From Serinicoccus sediminis (GTDB taxonomy: Bacteria > Actinomycetota > Actinomycetes > Actinomycetales > Dermatophilaceae), in assembly GCF_004153545.1 (NCBI RefSeq), contig NZ_SDVA01000017.1, forward strand, positions 1-61,394: a stretch of DNA of 61,394 bases, given 5' to 3'. The translations under genes and the position numbers were made by a program. The first letter of the stretch is position 1. Each line of letters begins with the position of its first letter. The notes under the pieces were generated by a model. The model ran no database searches, was not told where the DNA came from, and saw only the letters and a program-made list of their open reading frames with translations. Shown piece by piece: positions 50,826 to 58,801 of the stretch.

Positions 50826-51968
50826 GTGCGGGACGTGGCGATCGTCGGGCTCGGCCCGGCCGGGCGGGCGCTCGCGTCGGCGTGCACGGTGCGGGGACTG
50901 TCGGTGCTCGCGGTCGACCCGCGACCGGGTGCCGCCTGGACGCCGACCTACGGCGCGTGGACCGAGGAGCTGGCCGGCCTGCCCCCCGGGGTCGTGAGGC
51001 ACCGGATCGAGGTGCCCGAGCTGTGGGCGCGCGAGCGGCACCGGCTGCCCCGGGCGTATGCCGTGCTCGACAACCAGGCGTTGCAGGCCGCCCTGCCGTT
51101 GGACGGGGTCGAGGTGCGGGAGGGCCGGCTGGACGACGCCGGGGTCGCGGCGCTGACCGCAGAGGCGCGGGTCGTCGTCGACGCGCGCGGGGCACGCCCG
51201 GACGGGCGACGGTCACAGGATCCGGCACCCGCACAGACCGCCTACGGCGTGGTGGTGAGCCGCGAGGACGCGGCCCCGGCGCTCGCCGGGGCCGAGGGCA
51301 TCCTCATGGACTGGAGCACCGACTGGCCGGAGACTCCCGACTCCCCGCGGGGGGTGCCGAGCTTTCTCTACGCGCTCCCGCTGGACGAGGACCGGGTGCT
51401 GCTCGAGGAGACCTGCCTCGCGGCCGCGCCGGCCATGCCGGTGCCGGAGCTGCGCGAGCGGCTGCGGCGTCGGCTGCAGCGTCGTGGCGTGCGGGCGGCG
51501 GCGGTCGAGGAGCCGCTCGAGCGGGAGACGGTGTGGATCCCCATGCGAGGGCGGGACGAGGCACCCCCGGCCGGCGTCCTGGCCGTCGGCACCGCGGGCC
51601 GCGGCGGCCACCTGGTCACCGGCTACTCGGTGGCGCACTCGCTGCGCTCGGCGCGGTCGCTCGCCGACCGGCTCGCGGCGGCGGACGTGCCACCGGCCGC
51701 CGACCCGTGGCGCCCCGGGGACCTGCTGCGGCAGGCCGGGCTGCGGGCGCTGCTGCGGCTCGACACCCCCGGCACGGTGGCGCTCTTCGAGGCCTTCGGC
51801 ACGCTGCCGGTCCGCCGCCAGCGGGCGGTCATGGCCCGGGACGCCGGGGCCGGGGCGCTGAGCACCGCCATGTGGGGGATGTTCGCCGCCATGCCGACCA
51901 CCGGCCGCACGGCGTTGATCCGGGCCACCCTCGGCCCGGCGCGCCGCCTGCCCTCGACGCGAGCCTGA
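50826..51968 (+). CDS. crtY: Lycopene beta-cyclase, CrtY/CrtL type (380 aa)
   Basis: DVAIVGLGPAGRALASACTV is the dinucleotide-binding motif, followed by TYGAWTEELAGL, the W-T-Y-x-x-W region of CrtY. FLYALPLDEDRVLLEETCLA is the catalytic PLxxxxxLLEET motif of flavoprotein cyclases. VGTAGRGGHLVTGYSVAHSL closes the FAD site. The enzyme cyclises both ends of lycopene to beta-carotene. GTG 50826 has GGAGGTGAGG upstream. It is the monomeric plant-like type, not the heterodimeric CrtYc/Yd type common in other actinobacteria. It supplies the substrate for CrtU. Confidence 0.88.
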   Translation: MRDVAIVGLGPAGRALASACTVRGLSVLAVDPRPGAAWTPTYGAWTEELAGLPPGVVRHRIEVPELWARERHRLPRAYAVLDNQALQAALPLDGVEVREGRLDDAGVAALTAEARVVVDARGARPDGRRSQDPAPAQTAYGVVVSREDAAPALAGAEGILMDWSTDWPETPDSPRGVPSFLYALPLDEDRVLLEETCLAAAPAMPVPELRERLRRRLQRRGVRAAAVEEPLERETVWIPMRGRDEAPPAGVLAVGTAGRGGHLVTGYSVAHSLRSARSLADRLAAADVPPAADPWRPGDLLRQAGLRALLRLDTPGTVALFEAFGTLPVRRQRAVMARDAGAGALSTAMWGMFAAMPTTGRTALIRATLGPARRLPSTRA

Positions 51969-52013
51969 GCAGCCGGCGCGGCAGACGGCCCCACAGCACG
52001 CTTGTGCAGCTGG

Positions 52014-52089
52014 TCGTGCGTCTCCTCGTGTCACGGACGTGCCTCTGAGAACGCCTGGGTCACCAGGAACCGCACGAGGAGACGCACGA
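52014..52089. repeat. 17-bp perfect inverted repeat with nested hairpin
   Basis: TCGTGCGTCTCCTCGTG (52014-52030) is the exact reverse complement of 52073-52089. The 42-bp loop contains CCTGG-GTCA-CCAGG. It lies between crtY and a convergent membrane-protein gene, so it may terminate both; the long loop is atypical for a terminator. I see nothing else in 51969-52150. Confidence 0.7.
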
Positions 52090-52150
52090 GCATGCGCCCC
52101 CGCTGCAGGCCTGTGCCGTCGACAGCCTGGCGAGCGCCCGGGCGACCGGT

Positions 52151-52555
52151 CTAGGCGTCCGAGGCTCCGAGCGCGGGTGGCGCGGCGACCCGGCGCGCCT
52201 CCACCTCGAGCAGGTGCACGAGCGTGCCGACGACGAGCAGCACGACGGCTACCCAGAGGGGGAAGACGACGGTGAAGTGCCCCCAGGAGCTCTCCGGTGC
52301 TGGCCACCGGCCGGCCGCATCGAGCCAGGCAGTCAGGAAGTAGAGAGGCCACGCAGCGCCCCACGTCAGCAGGGCGACGACCGGCCCCCGGAGCGCGACG
52401 ACCACACGCCAGAGCCCGACCACCACCAGCCCGAGTCCGGTCAGCAGGGCCTTGTGCCCCACGTCCGAGGAGGGGGCGGTCAGCATGGTGAAGGGTGCCA
52501 GCATGAGCAGCAGCATGCCGGCGGCCGCGAGGTCGCGACGGGTGCTCGGGTGCAT
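52151..52555 (-). CDS. Hypothetical four-segment membrane protein (134 aa)
   Basis: Hydrophobic segments are AAAGMLLLMLAPFTMLTAPS, ALLTGLGLVVVGLWRVVVAL, GPVVALLTWGAAWPLYFLTA and FPLWVAVVLLVVGTLVHLLE, with a short hydrophilic tail. I start at ATG 52555 (MHPSTRRDLAAAG), with GGAGGG 11 bases upstream; a GTG at 52588 would add eleven residues. No family is recognised. It lies inside the carotenoid region but shows nothing that ties it to the pathway. Confidence 0.6.
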   Translation of the reverse strand: MHPSTRRDLAAAGMLLLMLAPFTMLTAPSSDVGHKALLTGLGLVVVGLWRVVVALRGPVVALLTWGAAWPLYFLTAWLDAAGRWPAPESSWGHFTVVFPLWVAVVLLVVGTLVHLLEVEARRVAAPPALGASDA

Positions 52556-52648
52556 CAAGGACCGCCCTCCGAAGGCCGCAGCGGGCACGTGAGGGGAAGA
52601 CTACCCACGGGAGGTCGTCGGCCTCCGCCTGAGAGCGAGGACCACGGC

Positions 52649-53482
52649 CTACAACGCGACGGTGTCGCCGCGCTGCCAGGGCTGGATGCGGTGCGACAGG
52701 CCGCGGGCGCGCGCGTGCTCGACGAAGTCCTCCAGCCCGGAGGTGAAGACGTCGTAGTCGTCGTAGTGGACCGGCAGCGCCGTCGTGGGAGCCACGAGCT
52801 CCACGGCGGCGGCCCCCTGCTCCCCGTCCATCGTGACCATGATGCCGAGGACCTTCGTGCCGCCCAGGTGGAACAGACCCACGTCGATGTCCGGGAACCG
52901 GCGCGGGATCTCCTCGAGGTCGTCGTAGAGCAGCGTGTCCCCGCTGACGTACAACCGCCGCGTCTCCGGGTCCCCCTCCCGCGCGAACTCGAGGATGCTG
53001 CCCATGACGTCCGGCAGAACCAGGTCGGCCACTCCTGGACCGTGCCGACCCGGGCACGCGGTGATGCGCAGCCTCGTGGCCCCCTTGCGCACCTCGAGGT
53101 CCTCCCACGTCTCGAGGGCCTGGGTGTGGTGGAACCCGATGTCGTGCAGCTGGTCCGCGGACTGCGGCGTCGTGACGACGGGGAGCGACGGGTCGAGCTC
53201 GCGGCGCGCGACCTGGTCGAAGTGGTCGCCGTGGAAGTGCGAGAGCAGCACCAGGTCGAGCGGCGGCAGGTCGGCGATCTCCAGGGCGGGGTCGGTGAGC
53301 CGTGTGGTGGACAGCCCGTAGCCGAGCGGGACCCTCTCGTGCCGGTGGACGAAGGTCGGGTCGGTGAGGATCGTCAGCCCCTTGCACCGGATGAGCACGG
53401 TGGCGTTGCCGACGAACGTCAGCGAGTCAGCCTCCGCCGGGGACTCCTGCGGGGTGTCGGGCAGCGTGAGCACCTGGGCCAT
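52649..53482 (-). CDS. Metallo-beta-lactamase fold hydrolase, UlaG/NAPE-PLD-like (277 aa)
   Basis: The metal-binding motif is VLLSHFHGDHFDQVARREL (HxHxDH), preceded by the usual start TFVGNATVLIRCKGLTILTDPTF. TACPGRHGPG gives a further His, YVSGDTLLYDDLEEI the bridging Asp, and LPVHYDDYDVF the final His. This is the L-ascorbate-6-phosphate lactonase/NAPE-PLD-like branch of the fold. ATG 53482 has the -10 TACCGT 6 bases upstream, so it is predicted leaderless. The substrate is unknown and a link with carotenoids is not evident; it sits between crtY and crtI. Confidence 0.85.
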   Translation of the reverse strand: MAQVLTLPDTPQESPAEADSLTFVGNATVLIRCKGLTILTDPTFVHRHERVPLGYGLSTTRLTDPALEIADLPPLDLVLLSHFHGDHFDQVARRELDPSLPVVTTPQSADQLHDIGFHHTQALETWEDLEVRKGATRLRITACPGRHGPGVADLVLPDVMGSILEFAREGDPETRRLYVSGDTLLYDDLEEIPRRFPDIDVGLFHLGGTKVLGIMVTMDGEQGAAAVELVAPTTALPVHYDDYDVFTSGLEDFVEHARARGLSHRIQPWQRGDTVAL

Positions 53483-53488
53483 GCCTCG

Positions 53489-53494
53489 ACGGTA
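53489..53494 (-). promoter_or_regulatory. -10 box TACCGT of the metallo-hydrolase gene (leaderless)
   Basis: ACGGTA on the plus strand reads TACCGT on the minus strand, 6 bases before ATG 53482. Confidence 0.45.
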
Positions 53495-53607
53495 GGTCGG
53501 CGGCCCTGACTCGGCAGCGTGGCTGGCCACACCGGCCGGGTGGTCGACCCGCGTCGGACGGGTATGCCGACCCCACGCCCGGACCGGGGTGCCGGGTCGG
53601 CCCGCGG

Positions 53608-55101
53608 TCAGGCGGGGCGCCCCAGCATCTGGCCCACCCGCTGGGCGGCCAGCCGTCCGGAGGGCAGCACCATCGGGACGCCGACGCCGGGGACCGTCCC
53701 GGAGCCGGCGAAGACCAGCCCGGGCACCCGCCGGTCGATGTTGTTGGGGCGGAACGGCCCGGTCTGCGGGAAGGTGTGCGCCAGCGCGAAGGGGGTGCCG
53801 GCCGCCATCCCCTGGTCGAGCCAGTCGGCCGGGGTGACGAGCTCCTCGGTGACGATGTCGGTGGGGTAGCCGTTCTCCTGCAGGAAGCCGAGCAGCCGCT
53901 CGCGCATCATGTCGCGGGTCGACGGCGCCTCCCAGTCGATGCTGCCGACCTCGAGGTGGGGCACCGGCTCCAGGACGTAGAGGGTGCTGTGGCCCTCCGG
54001 CGCCGCCTCCTCGTCGTCGAGGGAGTGCATGGTCACGAGCCGCGAGGGGTCGCTCATGAGGGTCCCGCGCTTGAGCAGGTCGTCGAACGCCTCGGACCAC
54101 TGGTGGCCGAAGTGGATGTTGTGGTGCGCCTTGCCGTCCGCCACCCCGCGGACGCCGACGTGCCAGACCACGCAGGAGGGCGAGTAGTTGCCGCCCAGCA
54201 GACCGCTCACCGCCCGCGGGGGGCGCACGTCGGGCAGCCACCACCGGTATGCCGTGGGCAGATCGACGGTGCACACCACCGCGTCGGCCGCGATCCGCTC
54301 GCCGTCGTCCGTGGCCACGCCCCGCACCCGGCCGGAGGAGTCGCGCACGAGCTCGGTGACCGAGGTGCCGTAGCGGAACTCGGCGCCGGCGTCGGCGGCC
54401 GCACCCGCGAGCGCCTCGGGGACGGCACGCATGCCGCCCTTCGGGAAGTAGACACCCTCGATCGAGTCCATGTAGGTGATGACCGCGTAGATGGACAGCG
54501 CCTCGTCCGGCGCCAGACCGGCATACATCGCCTGGAAGGAGAAGAGCCGGTGCAGCCGCTCGTCGCGGAACCGTCGCCGGATCATCGGGCCGAGGCGGCC
54601 GAAGCCGCCCATGGCGAACAGCTTCGCGGCGGCGCGGGGGTCGGCGAGCAGGTCGGTCGGCCGGTCGAAGTTGCGGTCGATGAACGACCCCATCTCGGTG
54701 AGGTAGAGCCGGCGCAACCAGATGACGAACTCGTCGAAGGCGGCGGCGTCGAGGCTGCCGCACTCGCGGTGGATCTCGGCGCGCATCGCCTCGTGCCCGT
54801 GGCGCACCTCCAGGGTGCTGCCGTCGGCGAAGAAGCCCCGGTATGCCGGGTCCAGCAGCTGCAGGTCGAGGCGCTCGGCGAGGCTGGAGCCGGCGGCCCG
54901 CAGCGGCCGGTCGATGAGGTCGGGCATGGTCAGCACCGTCGGACCGGTGTCGAAGGTGAACCCGTCGCGGGTGAGCCGGCCGGCGCGGCCGCCCGGCACG
55001 TCCTCGCGCTCCACGACGGTCACCCGGTGGCCGTCCCCGACGAGGTGGCAGGCGGCGGCGAGCCCGCTGAGGCCCGCCCCGACGACGACGACGTGGCTCA
55101 T
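53608..55101 (-). CDS. crtI: Phytoene desaturase (497 aa)
   Basis: The FAD motif HVVVVGAGLSGLAAACHLVG is followed by PGGRAGRLTRDGFTFDTGPT and VLTMPDLIDRPLRAAG, and the CrtI C-terminal signature GLVFAGSGTVPGVGVPMVLP is complete. YFPKGGMRAVPEALA and the 497-aa length are typical of bacterial CrtI. It introduces the double bonds that turn phytoene into lycopene. ATG 55101 overlaps the stop of the upstream idi-crtE fusion by ATGA, so precursor supply and desaturation are co-translated. Confidence 0.95.
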   Translation of the reverse strand: MSHVVVVGAGLSGLAAACHLVGDGHRVTVVEREDVPGGRAGRLTRDGFTFDTGPTVLTMPDLIDRPLRAAGSSLAERLDLQLLDPAYRGFFADGSTLEVRHGHEAMRAEIHRECGSLDAAAFDEFVIWLRRLYLTEMGSFIDRNFDRPTDLLADPRAAAKLFAMGGFGRLGPMIRRRFRDERLHRLFSFQAMYAGLAPDEALSIYAVITYMDSIEGVYFPKGGMRAVPEALAGAAADAGAEFRYGTSVTELVRDSSGRVRGVATDDGERIAADAVVCTVDLPTAYRWWLPDVRPPRAVSGLLGGNYSPSCVVWHVGVRGVADGKAHHNIHFGHQWSEAFDDLLKRGTLMSDPSRLVTMHSLDDEEAAPEGHSTLYVLEPVPHLEVGSIDWEAPSTRDMMRERLLGFLQENGYPTDIVTEELVTPADWLDQGMAAGTPFALAHTFPQTGPFRPNNIDRRVPGLVFAGSGTVPGVGVPMVLPSGRLAAQRVGQMLGRPA

Positions 55102-56768
55102 GCGTCCCTCCAGGCGATCGCGGCGGCCTCGTCGCGCAGCCCGGCCAGACCGGCCTCGCTGAGCCGGTCGGTGTCCAGGACGGCTTGGGCCGCCTCGACC
55201 TCCTCGGTGATCCGCCGCTCCATGTCCTCGCGCACTCCTGCCTCCTCCAGCGCCTGCCGCAGCACGCGCACGTCGTCGGGCCGCGCCTGCGGCGTGGTGA
55301 TCCTGGCCATCGTCTCGGCCGCGGCACCCGTGAGGCGCTGCGCCCCCAGCACCCAGATCATCGTGGCCTTGCCCTCGCGCAGGTCGTCGTCGCAGGGCTT
55401 GCCGGTGACGGCGCCGTCGCCCCACACGCCGAGCACGTCGTCGCGCCACGCGAAGGCCCGGCCGAGGTGCCAGCCGTAGGTGCTGAGGATCTCCTGCTGG
55501 CGGGGGTCGGCCACGGCCGCCATCGCCCCCAGCTGGAGGGGCCGCTCGATCGTGTAGGCGCCGGACTTCAGCGCGGCGACGTCGTGGGCGTGGCCGGCGT
55601 CCCGGCGGCCCGCGGCCGCCCCGGTGAGGTCGGCCCGCTGCCCCGCGATGAGCTCGAGGTTGAGCTCGTACCAGCAGTCCCGCAGCAGCGCGGGCAGCGG
55701 CACCACCAGCCGGTCGGCCACCGAGTGCGCGAGGTCGCCCAGGAGGATCGCCAGGTTGTCGCCGAAGCGGGCCGCGTCACCCCGGCCGTCACCCCGGCGG
55801 TGCCGCTCGGCCGCCACCACGTGGGCCGAGGGAGCACCCCGCCGCATCGGCGACTCGTCCATGACGTCGTCGTGGATGAGGGCGAAGGCGTGCAGCATCT
55901 CCAGCGCCGCCCCCACCCGGACGACGTGCTCGTGGGCGCGGGTCCCGGCCCGGCCGCCGGCGGCGACGAAGCCCCAGTGGCACATGCGGGGACGCAGCCG
56001 CTTGCCCCCGGAGCGCACCAGCTGGCGCAGCCACGTGGGCAGGTCGCCGGGGTCCGGCGAGAGCAGGTCGACGGGTCCGGCCGCGCAGAGGCCGGACCAC
56101 ATCTGCTCGGTCCAGGCGCACTCGCGGTCGATGAGGTCGCCGACCCGGGCCAGCGTGTCCTCGACCCCCGCTGCCGGCTCCGCGGCAGGGGCGGCCGGCC
56201 CCAGGGGCAGCCGGCTGCGCTCGGCCTCCAGCAGCAGGATCTGCTCGGCCGCCCACGGGCTGATGAGCGACGGCGTGGAGCGGGCGGTGGCCACTAGGTC
56301 GTCCCAGGCCACCCACGCGTGCTCGGCGACCTCCTCCGGGGAGGGCTCGAGCTCGCCGGCCACGGTGCCGACGAAGACCGGGCAGATCTCGTGCTCCACG
56401 ATCCCGCTGGCGTCGACCGCGCGGTAGCGGAAGTCGGGGACGGCCAGGGCCAGCCGCTCCACCTCGACGCCGAGCTCCTCGCCGAGCCGGCGGCGGACCG
56501 CGTCGGCGTCCTCCTCACCGGGGCGGGGGTGGCCGCAGCAGGCGTTGGTCCAGACACCGGGCCAGGTCTTCTTGGTCAGCGCCCGGCGGGTCATGAGGAC
56601 GCGCCCGTGCTCGTCGAAGAGGTAGAGGGAGAACGCCAGGTGCAGCGGGGTGTTCTCGTCGTGCACGCTCAGGCGCTGCGCCGTGCCCACGGGGCGGGCG
56701 TGCTCGTCGAGGAGCACCACCTCGTCCTTGGGCTTGTGCTGCACCTGTCCTCGTCCGTCCTGGGGCAA
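55098..56768 (-). CDS. Natural fusion of IPP isomerase (Idi) and GGPP synthase (CrtE) (556 aa)
   Basis: One uninterrupted frame holds two enzymes. Residues about 1-185 are type I IPP isomerase: EVVLLDEHARPVGTAQRLSV, WPGVWTNACCGHPRPGEED with the catalytic Cys near 73, and VEHEICPVFVG with the catalytic Glu. A Pro/Ala linker (LGPAAPAAEPAAG) follows. From about 200 a trans-prenyltransferase begins, with LIHDDVMDESPMRRGAP (first Asp-rich motif, near 299) and FAWRDDVLGVWGD (second). Together they isomerise IPP to DMAPP and condense to GGPP for CrtB. I take the TTG at 56768 because GGAGGG lies 5 bases upstream; GTG 56744 is the alternative. No stop or start separates the halves. Confidence 0.87.
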   Translation of the reverse strand: MPQDGRGQVQHKPKDEVVLLDEHARPVGTAQRLSVHDENTPLHLAFSLYLFDEHGRVLMTRRALTKKTWPGVWTNACCGHPRPGEEDADAVRRRLGEELGVEVERLALAVPDFRYRAVDASGIVEHEICPVFVGTVAGELEPSPEEVAEHAWVAWDDLVATARSTPSLISPWAAEQILLLEAERSRLPLGPAAPAAEPAAGVEDTLARVGDLIDRECAWTEQMWSGLCAAGPVDLLSPDPGDLPTWLRQLVRSGGKRLRPRMCHWGFVAAGGRAGTRAHEHVVRVGAALEMLHAFALIHDDVMDESPMRRGAPSAHVVAAERHRRGDGRGDAARFGDNLAILLGDLAHSVADRLVVPLPALLRDCWYELNLELIAGQRADLTGAAAGRRDAGHAHDVAALKSGAYTIERPLQLGAMAAVADPRQQEILSTYGWHLGRAFAWRDDVLGVWGDGAVTGKPCDDDLREGKATMIWVLGAQRLTGAAAETMARITTPQARPDDVRVLRQALEEAGVREDMERRITEEVEAAQAVLDTDRLSEAGLAGLRDEAAAIAWRDA

Positions 56769-56828
56769 GGGCCCTCCTGCAGGGTCACGGTCTCCGGCGG
56801 CCAGGATCGGCCCGGGAGGCTTCGGCCC

Positions 56829-56834
56829 AGTCTA
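56829..56834 (-). promoter_or_regulatory. -10 box TAGACT of the idi-crtE/crtI operon
   Basis: AGTCTA on the plus strand reads TAGACT on the minus strand and would give a leader of about 54 bases ending in GGAGGG. No clear -35 is seen. Confidence 0.35.
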
Positions 56835-56938
56835 CGGGCGCCCCGCCCGGGTGCCCACCTGACCTCCGGGTCGACGCCCTGGCCACCGTCGCCGGCGCAG
56901 CCGCAGCAGCCGGCGGGCGCGTGGAGGACAATCGCGTC

Positions 56939-58789
56939 GTGGAGATCGCCGTCCTGCTCGTGCTGCTCGCGGTCGTCGTCATCGCGGGTGAGGCGTTGTC
57001 CGAGCGCCTCGGTGCACCGGCGCCGCTGCTGCTGACCGTCGTCGGCACCGGACTGTCTTTCGTGCCCGGGGTGCCGGAGGTGCACCTGTCCCCGGAGGTG
57101 GTGCTCATCGGCCTGCTGCCCCCGCTGCTCTACACCGCGGCCCTGTCGACCTCGCTGGTCGACCTCAAGGCCAACCTGCGACCCATCCTGCTGCTGTCGG
57201 TCGCCGCCGTGCTGGTGACGATGGTGGCGGTGGCCGCCCTCATGACGGCCCTGCTCCCGGACATCGGCTGGCCGGTCGCGCTGGCCATCGGGGCGATCGT
57301 CGCTCCGCCCGACGCGGTGGCGGCCACCGCTGTCGGCCGCCGCATCGGCCTGCCGCGGCGGGTCGTCTCCGTCCTCGAGGGGGAGTCGCTGCTCAACGAC
57401 GCCACCGCCCTGGTGGCCCTGCGCACCGCCATCGCCGCGACGGCCGGCGGTGTCACCGTCGCCGGGGTGGCCGGCGACTTCCTGCTGGCCGCCGGCGGCG
57501 GGGTGCTGGTCGGCCTCGTCGTCTACCGGGTGGTGGCCGTGATCCGGCGGCGTCTGCACGACCCGCTGGTGGACACCGCGGTCTCCTTCGTCACCCCGTT
57601 CGCGGCCTACCTGCTGGCCGAGTCGGTCGGCGCCTCGGGCGTCTTCGGGGTCGTGGTCGCCGGGCTGCTGCTCGCCCACCGGTCCCAGACGCTGCAGACG
57701 GCCCGGGGTCGCATCGTGGAGAGCACCACGTGGAGCACCGTCTCGTTCCTGCTCGAGAATGTCGTGTTCCTGCTCATCGGCCTCCAGGCACGCTGGATCG
57801 TCGAGGACCTGTCCGGCTCCGAGCTGTCCCCCGCGCGGATCGTCACGGTGTGCCTCGCGACGCTGGCGACCGTCGTCGCGGTCCGGCTGGCCTGGGTGCA
57901 CCTGACCCGCCCGCTGCTGGGCAGCCGGCTCGGCGACCGTCGGGAGCCGGCCGGGCTGGCCGAGACCACCCTCATCGGCTGGGCGGGGATGCGCGGGGTG
58001 GTGACCCTCGCCGCGGCGTTCGTCCTGCCCGTCGACGTCCCCTACCGGGACCTGCTGCTGCTCGTCGCGCTGACGGTCGTCGCCGGCACCCTGCTGCTGC
58101 AGGGCCTCACCCTGCCGGCCCTCACCCGAGCGCTGGGGGTGCGGCCGCCGGACGCCGCCGACGACGCCCTCGCCCGCGCCACGCTCCTGCAGCAGGCCTC
58201 GACCGCGGGCCTGCAGACGCTGGAGGAGCGGGAGACCGAGGAGACCGCCGACGTCGCCCGCACCATCCGCCAGCGCCTCGACCAGCGCACCTTCGCCGCG
58301 TGGGAGCAGCTGTCGACGACCGAGGGGCGGCAGAGCCCGTCGGAGGCGTATGCCGAGCTGCGCCTCGCGATGATCGCCGCGGAGCGGGAGCGCATCATGC
58401 ACATCCAGGCCAAGGGCAAGGTGCCCTCGACCGTGGTGCGGCAGGTGCTGGGCATGCTGGACCTGGAGGAGTCGATGATCGACTCCTCCCGGTCCGCCCG
58501 GCAGGACATCCGGGCGACCGGGGGCGCCGGCCACCTGCAGTGCCCCGAGCTCACGGCATACCCCCGGGCGGCTCGGGCGCAGGACCCGCGCTGCGAGGCG
58601 TGCGAGCGCGAGGGGTGGGAGGTCGTGGCGCTGCGGCAGTGCCTGGAGTGCGGCCACGTCGGGTGCTGCGACTCCTCGCGGGGCAAGCACGGGACCGCGC
58701 ACTTCCGGGAGACCGGGCACCCGGTCATGCAGTCGGCCGAGCCGGGCGAGGGCTGGCGGTGGTGCTTCGTGCACCACCTCGCGGACTGA
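56939..58789 (+). CDS. CPA1-type Na+/H+ antiporter with C-terminal UBP zinc finger (616 aa)
   Basis: About twelve membrane segments span residues 1-400, with AIGAIVAPPDAVAATAVGRR, SLLNDATALVALRTAIA (ND pair) and GWAGMRGVVTLAAAFVLP, the landmarks of the NhaP/YjcE branch. A helical cytoplasmic region (LLQQASTAGLQTLEERETEE...) leads to a Cys/His domain from about 550: CEACEREGWE, LRQCLECGHVGCCDSSRGKH, AHFRETGHPVMQ and WRWCFVHH. This spacing matches the ZnF-UBP fold that binds ubiquitin C-termini in eukaryotes. I choose GTG 56939 because membrane segment 1 starts there and GACAAT lies 6 bases upstream; GTG 56921 is possible. Confidence 0.87.
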   Translation: MEIAVLLVLLAVVVIAGEALSERLGAPAPLLLTVVGTGLSFVPGVPEVHLSPEVVLIGLLPPLLYTAALSTSLVDLKANLRPILLLSVAAVLVTMVAVAALMTALLPDIGWPVALAIGAIVAPPDAVAATAVGRRIGLPRRVVSVLEGESLLNDATALVALRTAIAATAGGVTVAGVAGDFLLAAGGGVLVGLVVYRVVAVIRRRLHDPLVDTAVSFVTPFAAYLLAESVGASGVFGVVVAGLLLAHRSQTLQTARGRIVESTTWSTVSFLLENVVFLLIGLQARWIVEDLSGSELSPARIVTVCLATLATVVAVRLAWVHLTRPLLGSRLGDRREPAGLAETTLIGWAGMRGVVTLAAAFVLPVDVPYRDLLLLVALTVVAGTLLLQGLTLPALTRALGVRPPDAADDALARATLLQQASTAGLQTLEERETEETADVARTIRQRLDQRTFAAWEQLSTTEGRQSPSEAYAELRLAMIAAERERIMHIQAKGKVPSTVVRQVLGMLDLEESMIDSSRSARQDIRATGGAGHLQCPELTAYPRAARAQDPRCEACEREGWEVVALRQCLECGHVGCCDSSRGKHGTAHFRETGHPVMQSAEPGEGWRWCFVHHLAD

Positions 58790-58801
58790 GGGCCGACCGG
58801 C

